Shown piece by piece: positions 1 through 5,577 of a stretch of DNA of 25,673 nucleotides. Position numbers and translations under genes: made by a program. The notes under the pieces were generated by a model. The model ran no database searches. It was not told where the DNA came from and worked only from the letters and a program-made list of their open reading frames with translations. The stretch is from contig JAEDFA010000022.1 in NCBI GenBank assembly GCA_016293005.1, forward strand, positions 1 to 25,673. The letters are read 5' to 3'. The stretch's first letter is position 1. Every line of letters starts with the position of its first letter. The DNA is from Treponema sp. (GTDB lineage: Bacteria; Spirochaetota; Spirochaetia; Treponematales; Treponemataceae).

Positions 1-1216
1 CTTTTTCCAAAACCATTTCCGCAACCTGAACATGGCGAGTTGCCTGTTCATCAAATGTAGAAGAAATTACTTCGCCTTTTATAGCACGCTCCATTTCCGT
101 AACTTCTTCCGGGCGTTCATCAATCAAAAGAACAATAAGATAAACTTCAGGATGATTTGTTGTAATTGAATTTGCAATTTTTTGCATCAATGTCGTTTTA
201 CCAGCCTTTGGAGGTGCAACAATCAAAAGACGCTGACCTTTTCCGATTGGCGAAAATAAATCTACGATTCTTGAAGAAACTTCTGTTGAAATTGTTTCAA
301 GACGCAGTTTTTCTTTTGGATAAAGCGGAGTTAAGTTTTCAAAAGGAATACGAGTCTGGGCAACGCGAGGTTCATCAAAATTAACAGTTTCAATTCTTAA
401 AAGGGCAAAAAACCTTTCACCTTCTTTTGGAGAACGAGTCTGACCGTAAATTGTATCACCTGTCTTAAGGTTAAAAAGCCTGATTTGACTTGGAGAAATA
501 TAAATATCATCAGGACCTGGAAGATAACTGTTCTGCGGAGAGCGTAAAAAACCGTAACCATCAGGAAGAATTTCAAGAGCACCTGAGGCAAAAATAATTC
601 CACCGTGTTCCGTATGAGTTTTTAAAATTACAAAAATCAATTCCTGCTTTTTCATCGGAGCAAGATCATCCTGATTAAAACCGTATTTTGTTGCAAGTTC
701 ACGAAGTTCATGCATTCCCATTGCAGTTAAATCATTTATTAAAAGGCGCGGTTTTGAATCGTTTTCGTCTTTTCCGTCTGCATTATAAGGCTTTAAAACA
801 GAAGGATCTACCATACCTGTAGGAACTGGCATTTCCGAACGGAAGGTTTTATGAGATGAAGTGTTACGCTTTTGATTTCTACTCCATGTTTTTTGATGAT
901 TTATATCTTGATTTTCTGAAACCGACTGTTCCTGATTTTCGTTTGAAGATTCTGAAGGGTTATCTTTTACTTTTACTACGGCCTTGCGCTTTGCTCTCAC
1001 AACAACTTTTACAGGCTCTGAATTTTCCGTCTCATTTTCTGATTCAGACTTATCGCTAACTTCAACAGACTGATTTTGGGAAAAATCATCTGCTTCTTCC
1101 AAAAGACTTGAAGAACTTTCATAAGATTCCGGCTGAGCTTCAAAATCAAGTTGTTTTTGAGTTTCCGCTGAAACCTGTTCTTCAGATTCGGCAATTCGCT
1201 TTTTTCTTAAAGGCAT
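1..1216 (-). CDS. rho: Transcription termination factor Rho (3' part outside window)
   Basis: Rho is the hexameric RNA-dependent ATPase that ends transcription. The first 405 codons are present. Residues 160-210 match the Rho N-terminal helical domain. The RNA-binding cold-shock-like domain follows, with DGYGFLR at 219-225. The P-loop APPKAGKT is at 334-341, followed by the conserved LLIDERPEEVTEM stretch; the window ends after VAEMVLEK. Walker B aspartate, Q-loop and R-loop lie outside. The ATG at 1214-1216 has GGAG eight bases upstream. An unusual feature is an N-terminal extension of about 150 residues before the usual Rho start, acidic and Ser/Glu/Asn-rich with a short basic patch (VVVRAKRKAVVKVK) near 70-83. 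It is the last visible gene after hup-lnt-bactofilin but has its own promoter-like sequence at 1315-1343. Confidence 0.97.
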   Translation of the reverse strand, partial: MPLRKKRIAESEEQVSAETQKQLDFEAQPESYESSSSLLEEADDFSQNQSVEVSDKSESENETENSEPVKVVVRAKRKAVVKVKDNPSESSNENQEQSVSENQDINHQKTWSRNQKRNTSSHKTFRSEMPVPTGMVDPSVLKPYNADGKDENDSKPRLLINDLTAMGMHELRELATKYGFNQDDLAPMKKQELIFVILKTHTEHGGIIFASGALEILPDGYGFLRSPQNSYLPGPDDIYISPSQIRLFNLKTGDTIYGQTRSPKEGERFFALLRIETVNFDEPRVAQTRIPFENLTPLYPKEKLRLETISTEVSSRIVDLFSPIGKGQRLLIVAPPKAGKTTLMQKIANSITTNHPEVYLIVLLIDERPEEVTEMERAIKGEVISSTFDEQATRHVQVAEMVLEK

Positions 1217-1314
1217 TTAAAAAACTCCAAAAATAAAATATTTAATTATTAAAAAAAAAGAAATCATATATTTGAATAGATAAAGAATAGACTTTCTCTG
1301 AAAATGAATAATTT

Positions 1315-1343
1315 ATTATTATAAATTTTTTTATTGTTGTCAA
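1315..1343 (-). promoter_or_regulatory. Probable rho promoter
   Basis: Minus strand: TTGACA at 1338-1343. Seventeen bases later is AATAAT (1315-1320), and a full TATAAT lies slightly upstream at 1318-1323 but with only a 14-base spacer. The leader to the rho ATG would be roughly 90-100 bases. A 13-base palindrome, TTGTTGTCAACAA (1334-1346), overlaps the -35 box. Confidence 0.6.
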
Positions 1344-1374
1344 CAAGTAAACACACCGATACACGCATACAAAA

Positions 1375-1926
1375 CTATTCTATAAGTTCAGACCGACCAA
1401 CGAGAGCTTTTTTATATTCTTCTGAAGAAACAGAAAAAATATTGTCTTCTGGAGTTGTGCTTACCATCGTTACCTGACCTTCAAATTCTACATTATTTGC
1501 AATACGAATCCGTGAAGTTTTAATATCACCAGTAACTTTTGCACCTGAACATATTTCTACCCGGTCAGAAGCGTTGATATCTCCTGTTAATTCGCCTGAA
1601 ATAATAAGCGATTTTACATTTATGGAATCTACAGTACATAACGCATCTTTTGAAATTTCAAGATTTCCCGTTGCGTTTATTTTTCCATTGAAGCGTCCAG
1701 TTATAATTAAATCGTCGCTGAATTCTAATACGCCGTCAAATTCCGTCTCTGACCCGAAAACAGTAAGAGTCTTTTTTTCTGAAGAAGGCTTTGATTTTTC
1801 AATAACGATAGATTCTTCTTTTTGTGAAGGATAAAGATTCTGCTCTGAGTGAACATCAGCTTTGTCAGATTCTGAATTGCTGTTTAATGATTTTTGATTT
1901 TTTGAAAATATCTTTTTAGACGACAT
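1375..1926 (-). CDS. Bactofilin (polymer-forming cytoskeletal protein)
   Basis: Bactofilins polymerise without nucleotides into filaments that scaffold cell-wall or shape-determining factors. This 183-residue protein has a disordered, charged N-terminus (about 1-52). The bactofilin (DUF583) core at about 54-155 shows the expected short beta-helix repeat, with recurrent GxI/GxxxGxI steps such as ITGRFNGKINATGN, ISGELTGDINAS and VTGDIKTSRI. A tail of about 28 residues follows. The gene starts 9 bases after the lnt stop and has no strong Shine-Dalgarno of its own, so it is probably translated from the hup-lnt-bactofilin message. Placement beside lnt fits an envelope role. The family call is firm; the specific role in this organism is inference. 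Confidence 0.92.
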   Translation of the reverse strand: MSSKKIFSKNQKSLNSNSESDKADVHSEQNLYPSQKEESIVIEKSKPSSEKKTLTVFGSETEFDGVLEFSDDLIITGRFNGKINATGNLEISKDALCTVDSINVKSLIISGELTGDINASDRVEICSGAKVTGDIKTSRIRIANNVEFEGQVTMVSTTPEDNIFSVSSEEYKKALVGRSELIE

Positions 1927-1935
1927 AATTTTATT

Positions 1936-3507
1936 TTACTTTATTTTCCTAAAATATGCAATAAAAGAAAAAATCATGCATATTACAAAACAAAATATAA
2001 TTGAATACGGAAGAAAATCGCCAAAGAGAGTATACATTGAATTTTGTTTTTCAGAATAATACACTTCTCCCTGAATATAATTTTCTTCAAATGAAGGACT
2101 TCGAAGATAAATTTTTCCAACCGAAGAAATAAAACATGTTTCCCCGGACGATGTGCTTCTTACTGAATAGATTTTATTCTCAACGCTCCTAAACACTGCC
2201 GCCTGTAAATGCTGAACCTGACATCTTTTGCTTTTTGCCCAGGAATCATTTGAAAGATTTATAAAACAGCGTGCACCATTTCTAACAAATTTTATCAAAT
2301 CCGAAGAAAAATTGTCCTCAAAACAAACGGGCGTTGAAAATTTAAAATCACCAAGAGAAAAAACTTTATATTCACTGCCCTTTTCCCACAAATTTTCCTC
2401 AGGAAAAATATGAGTAAACGGCCAGATTTTCAAATATTCTGGAAAATATTCTGAAAATGGCACAAGATGAATTTTTGAATAACACTCTCTAGACGGAGGA
2501 AGAACATTTTCTTTCGGAGTAAAAAAATATACTGAATTATAATCCTTTAAATTTTTCTGAGCATTGTAATTTCCGATTACGAATGAAGAAGGCATACTGT
2601 CAATAAACAAAAGCAGATTTTCTATAATTTCTTTGCGCTTTGAAGGAAAATCAGAAAAATAATTTTTTTCTATTGAAGGAATCACTGCGGTTTCTGGCCA
2701 GACAATGATTTTTACATCAGGATTTTCTTCAATACATTTACGCGAAAGATTTTTCAGCTTTTCAATCTGATTCGAAAAACCTCTAATATCATCTTCCCAC
2801 GGGTCAACATTATTCTGAATTGCAGCAATTTTTATTTTTTCACAAGAACTTTTCTCTTCTTCCTGAATAAAAACTTTAATAATTCCATAAGAATAAAAAA
2901 AGACAAGAAGAAAAATAAAAACACAAGAGGAAAAACGGTTTATTAAAAAAGAATTTTTAAGCTTTACGGAAAACGAACCTGAAATTTTAATAAAATCCTC
3001 TAAAATTTTAAAAATAAGAACAGAAGAATAAATCATCAAAAAGTCGACTGCCCATATACCAAAAATATCAGAAATTTGAATTAAAAATAAATTTGTATAC
3101 TGGGAATGTGAAATAAGACCAAAAGAAAAACCTAGAAAACCTTTTGTTTTTAAAAATTCAAAAATGCAAAGAAAAAGAAAAATTTTTAAATGAATAAAAA
3201 TTTGAGATTTTTCAAAAAAAAATTTCAAACACAAAAAAAGAAATGCCCATAAAATAAAATACAAAAAACAGACAAGAATTAAATAAAGAAAGTTTAAATT
3301 GGAAAGCCAAAAAACATAAAAAAAATAACTGAAAAAACCGTACAATCCGCCCCAAAGAAAAACAAATTTAAAATCACACACCTTTACAAGAAATAAAACG
3401 GGAACAAAAACTATCCAGTTGAAAAACGCATTATTAATTGAAAATAAAAAAACTGACAGAAAAAATAATATTGAAGTCAGAAAAAATTTTTTTACTGAAT
3501 TATTCAC
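1936..3507 (-). CDS. lnt: Apolipoprotein N-acyltransferase
   Basis: Lnt transfers the third acyl chain from phospholipid to the N-terminal cysteine of lipoproteins at the inner membrane. The 523-residue protein has a very hydrophobic N-terminal half (residues 8-210, several membrane spans, extremely Phe-rich). A nitrilase-like periplasmic domain spans about 224-485, and a final membrane span about 498-517. The catalytic triad is visible: E272 (VWPETA), K345 (CYSKIHLVPFSEYFPEY) and C395 (TPVCFED). Start is GTG at 3505-3507, because an in-frame stop lies two codons further upstream. It overlaps the hup stop by 8 bases, consistent with translational coupling. Spirochaete envelopes are lipoprotein-rich, so this is core machinery. 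Confidence 0.96.
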   Translation of the reverse strand: MNNSVKKFFLTSILFFLSVFLFSINNAFFNWIVFVPVLFLVKVCDFKFVFLWGGLYGFFSYFFYVFWLSNLNFLYLILVCFLYFILWAFLFLCLKFFFEKSQIFIHLKIFLFLCIFEFLKTKGFLGFSFGLISHSQYTNLFLIQISDIFGIWAVDFLMIYSSVLIFKILEDFIKISGSFSVKLKNSFLINRFSSCVFIFLLVFFYSYGIIKVFIQEEEKSSCEKIKIAAIQNNVDPWEDDIRGFSNQIEKLKNLSRKCIEENPDVKIIVWPETAVIPSIEKNYFSDFPSKRKEIIENLLLFIDSMPSSFVIGNYNAQKNLKDYNSVYFFTPKENVLPPSRECYSKIHLVPFSEYFPEYLKIWPFTHIFPEENLWEKGSEYKVFSLGDFKFSTPVCFEDNFSSDLIKFVRNGARCFINLSNDSWAKSKRCQVQHLQAAVFRSVENKIYSVRSTSSGETCFISSVGKIYLRSPSFEENYIQGEVYYSEKQNSMYTLFGDFLPYSIIFCFVICMIFSFIAYFRKIK

Positions 3508-3811
3508 CTGTATTTAAATCCCAGACATTTTTTGCAAGTTCCTGACCAGCTTTAAAAGCGACAATATTATGAGGCTTAACAGGAGGAACCTTTTCACCAG
3601 TTTTTGGGTTTCTTGCATTTGCCCGACCTTTTCGTTTGCGAATTTCAAATGTTCCAAAACCTCTAAGTTCAATAGTTGCACCTGAAGATAATGATTTTTT
3701 TAAATTTTCCAAAAACAAATTCACAACAGATTGAATTTCTTTTTTTTCAAGAGGAATTGATGAAGCAATTTCATCGAGCAAATCAACTTTTGTTATTTTT
3801 CTTTCAACCAT
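3500..3811 (-). CDS. hup: HU-family DNA-binding protein
   Basis: HU/IHF-family nucleoid protein of 103 residues. It shows the helical dimerisation part (about 5-45) and the beta-arm signature GFGTFEIRKRKGRANARNPKTGE, including the DNA-intercalating RNPKTG tip, then the HNIVAFKAGQEL C-terminal helix start. It is slightly longer than E. coli HU (90 residues) at both ends. ATG at 3809-3811 is preceded by a weak GGTGA. It is the first gene of a hup-lnt-bactofilin run and overlaps lnt by 8 bases. I see no convincing promoter in the gap to rpsT; instead a hairpin with a T-run (3825-3911) sits right before the start. HU versus IHF cannot be settled by eye, but HU is likelier. Confidence 0.94.
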   Translation of the reverse strand: MVERKITKVDLLDEIASSIPLEKKEIQSVVNLFLENLKKSLSSGATIELRGFGTFEIRKRKGRANARNPKTGEKVPPVKPHNIVAFKAGQELAKNVWDLNTGE

Positions 3812-3824
3812 AATTCACCAGATT

Positions 3825-3911
3825 TAAAAAAATAAAAGGGTTGCCATAAAAAGAAATATAAAAGCCAAATCAAATGAAAATACTTTTTTGACTTAATTTC
3901 AAGACAACCCT
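3825..3911 (-). terminator. Hairpin plus T-run between rpsT and hup (terminator or attenuator)
   Basis: On the minus strand AGGGTTGTC (3903-3911) can pair with GGCAACCCT (3837-3845): nine pairs, one of them G-U, enclosing a 57-base AT-rich loop. The 3' arm is followed at once by a T-rich run (TTTTATTTTTTT, about 3825-3836), and the hup ATG is only 13 bases further. The long loop is unusual for a plain terminator, so a leader attenuator is possible. Confidence 0.45.
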
Positions 3912-3930
3912 AAAAAGACTTAAAAAGTCT
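3911..3930 (-). terminator. Weak hairpin after rpsT
   Basis: Minus strand: AGACTT, a three-base loop, AAGTCT (3916-3930), then four T and A. It lies 14 bases after the rpsT stop. The stem is short and AT-rich and the T-run brief, so termination would be partial. Confidence 0.35.
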
Positions 3931-3944
3931 GAAACTAAATAAAA

Positions 3945-4229
3945 TTAGTTAGCAGCAGAAGCAGCAAATGAAACATTGAAAAGTTTCATCATTCTTGACT
4001 TCTTGCGAGATACAGCGTTTCTTGTAAGAACACCTTTGCTTCTAGCGCTGTCAAGATTGCTTACAAGAACCTTGAGTTTTGCTTCAGCAAGAGCTTTGTC
4101 TTTTGCATGAACAGCTTCTACAAACTGCTTTGCGTATGTTTTACAAGTGCTTTTGATAGCCTTGTTATGAAGTCTTCTTACTTCACTCTGTTTAAACGCT
4201 TTTTCTGCAGATGATTGTTTGCGTGCCAA
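3945..4229 (-). CDS. rpsT: 30S ribosomal protein S20
   Basis: S20 is a primary 16S rRNA-binding protein. The 94-residue product begins ARKQSSAEKAFKQSEVRRLHNKAIKS and ends in the basic helix NAVSRKKSRMMKLFN, typical of S20 and close to the usual 85-95 residues. I take the TTG at 4227-4229 as start. A GGGGG stretch lies about 6 bases upstream, and the match to S20 begins there. A longer reading from a TTG at 4271 is impossible in practice because that codon lies inside the promoter (-35 at 4285-4290, -10 at 4262-4267). From memory, E. coli rpsT also uses a UUG start that matters for S20 autoregulation. Confidence 0.95.
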   Translation of the reverse strand: MARKQSSAEKAFKQSEVRRLHNKAIKSTCKTYAKQFVEAVHAKDKALAEAKLKVLVSNLDSARSKGVLTRNAVSRKKSRMMKLFNVSFAASAAN

Positions 4230-4261
4230 AGGGAACCCCCAAATTAAGTTAACTTGTCTTA

Positions 4262-4290
4262 ATTTTAACAAACCGACAATTTAGTGTCAA
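4262..4290 (-). promoter_or_regulatory. rpsT promoter
   Basis: Minus strand: perfect TTGACA (4285-4290), 17-base spacer, TAAAAT (4262-4267). Expected transcription start is near 4255, giving a leader of about 26 bases ending in the G-rich ribosome-binding site. It lies back to back with the promoter of the plus-strand gene at 4399. Confidence 0.88.
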
Positions 4291-4331
4291 TATTATTCTT
4301 CAGCATATTCGCAACTTTTTAAAAATTACAA

Positions 4332-4360
4332 TTGACTTAATCAGCAACAATCACTAAAAT
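4332..4360 (+). promoter_or_regulatory. Promoter of the small zinc-ribbon gene
   Basis: Plus strand: TTGACT (4332-4337), 17-base spacer, TAAAAT (4355-4360). Transcription should start near 4367, leaving a leader of about 32 bases with a strong GGAGGA. Confidence 0.85.
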
Positions 4361-4398
4361 AATAACAATACCGTATTAATTTTTTATGGAGGAAGACC

Positions 4399-4569
4399 AT
4401 GGCCGGTGCAAGTAAAAACTCCCGAACAACCGTTGCAACACAAAAATTTATCTGCTCTTGTGGTGGAGAAATTGTAATGAAAACAATGTTTGAAAATGGC
4501 AAAATTAAAAACATTGCAGAGTGTTCAAAATGCAAACGCATTGAAAGACGACCAAAAGATTTCAAATAA
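4399..4569 (+). CDS. Small zinc-ribbon-like protein, 56 residues, function unknown
   Basis: A short gene in the gap between rpsT and plsC. ATG at 4399-4401 has a near-perfect Shine-Dalgarno GGAGGA (4388-4393) five bases upstream, a consensus-like promoter, and a strong terminator after the TAA. The product is basic. It has a CxC pair (C19, C21, in CSCGGE) and a CxxC pair (C42, C45, in CSKCK) about 20 residues apart, followed by a basic RIERRPKDFK tail, so a single zinc knuckle or ribbon is likely. The strong expression signals and divergent pairing with rpsT hint at a translation- or RNA-related role, but this is inference. I do not recognise it as L31, L32, L33, L36 or DksA. Confidence 0.85.
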   Translation: MAGASKNSRTTVATQKFICSCGGEIVMKTMFENGKIKNIAECSKCKRIERRPKDFK

Positions 4570-4592
4570 TAAGTTATTTAGAAATTAAAAAT

Positions 4593-4633
4593 AAAGGGCT
4601 TTTTTCATAATTTTTGAAAAAGCCCTTTTTTAT
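4593..4633. terminator. Bidirectional terminator between the 4399 gene and plsC
   Basis: AAAGGGC (4593-4599) plus a T-run pairs with an A-run plus GCCCTTT (4622-4628), about 12 base pairs, with T-runs following the stem on both strands. It sits between convergent genes, 23 bases after the zinc-ribbon stop and directly after the plsC stop (4635), so it can serve both. Confidence 0.9.
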
Positions 4634-4634
4634 T

Positions 4635-5396
4635 TTATCTTTGATTTAATGGAAGTTTTCGCCATTCGTCTAACTGATTTTGAATCATTTTTCTGCTTTC
4701 CTCAAGAATCAAAGCCTGCTCTTCTTTTGTTGATGGTGAATCATAAATTTTTAAAATTTTTACACGATACGAACCGTTTTTCAAATTTGTCATAATCGTT
4801 CTGATTTCCCGGATTTGATAACCGCCATCTAAAGCACATACGACAACTGGAAGATTTGTAGTTTCGCAAAGTTTTCTAAAACCTGCAGAATAAAATTTTC
4901 CGACATTTCCGTCGCGGGTTCTTGTTCCTTCAGGGAAAAGAACTGGAATCCATCCATTTTCTGTAACTCTTTTACTAAAAGTTTCCATTGTTTTCATTGC
5001 AAGCATAGGACTACCACTTCGAGGAACCATACAATGTTTTTGAGAACGAAGCATTTCTGAAACAAGCGGAATATGGCGTGAAAGATTGTCTTTTGCAACA
5101 AAACGCAATTCTTTATCACGCAAAAAATTCATGTAGCATGGAATATCTATCAAACTCTGATGATTTGAAATAATCATAAATTGCTTTGGCAGTTCATTTT
5201 TTTTATCATTATATCCAAAAAAATGGAAATGTTTGTAACATTCAAGAACAGCGAACAGTCTTGGTGCCATAACCTTTACTATATAATCAGAAATTTTTAG
5301 ACTTATCTTATGAGAAACAGGATAAGCTAAAATATTACAGAAAGAAGGCAGCATCAGCATCCCGAAAAGTGAAAGTAAAGTGATAAAACTAGACAT
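4635..5396 (-). CDS. plsC: 1-acyl-sn-glycerol-3-phosphate acyltransferase
   Basis: PlsC-family enzyme that acylates lysophosphatidate to phosphatidate at the inner membrane, the second acylation of phospholipid synthesis. It has 253 residues, the usual length, with an N-terminal hydrophobic segment (about 4-30). The catalytic HX4D is NHQSLID (H79, D84). A PRSGS motif is at about 125-129 and the phosphate-binding FPEGTRTRDG around 154-163. ATG at 5394-5396 has GGAG nine bases before the start. It is a single gene with its own promoter (5490-5518) and the bidirectional terminator at its 3' end. Acyltransferases of this family can have other lysolipid substrates, so the substrate is inferred. 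Confidence 0.93.
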   Translation of the reverse strand: MSSFITLLSLFGMLMLPSFCNILAYPVSHKISLKISDYIVKVMAPRLFAVLECYKHFHFFGYNDKKNELPKQFMIISNHQSLIDIPCYMNFLRDKELRFVAKDNLSRHIPLVSEMLRSQKHCMVPRSGSPMLAMKTMETFSKRVTENGWIPVLFPEGTRTRDGNVGKFYSAGFRKLCETTNLPVVVCALDGGYQIREIRTIMTNLKNGSYRVKILKIYDSPSTKEEQALILEESRKMIQNQLDEWRKLPLNQR

Positions 5397-5489
5397 TTTT
5401 GCTCCAAATTTTTAGATTCAACCTTGAAAACTATTTAAAACAAGCGAATATTTTAAAACAAATTTTCATTCTAAAAAGTTTTCAAAATA

Positions 5490-5518
5490 ATTTTATCTGT
5501 AAAAAGCACTGCTGTCAA
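5490..5518 (-). promoter_or_regulatory. plsC promoter
   Basis: Minus strand: TTGACA (5513-5518), 17-base spacer, TAAAAT (5490-5495). The plsC leader would be about 85 bases. No other clear element is visible in the 181-base gap to the dinG-like gene; an all-AT inverted repeat near 5542-5563 is too weak to call. Confidence 0.85.
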
Positions 5519-5577
5519 TTAATCGAAAGAATTTCAAAGTAAATTTTAAGATACTTTAAAATTGTTTATATTTTTTT

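Noticed and set aside
4230..4271. A longer S20 with 14 extra N-terminal residues
   Set aside because: Its start codon lies between the -35 and -10 boxes of the rpsT promoter and would not be transcribed.
4341..4565. A 74-codon minus-strand frame covering the small zinc-ribbon gene
   Set aside because: Promoter, ribosome-binding site, terminator and the cysteine pairs all support the plus-strand gene instead.
5542..5563. Inverted repeat AATTTTAAG / CTTTAAAATT as a helicase terminator
   Set aside because: The stem is almost all A-T and is not followed by a T-run on the minus strand; chance is likely in this AT-rich gap.
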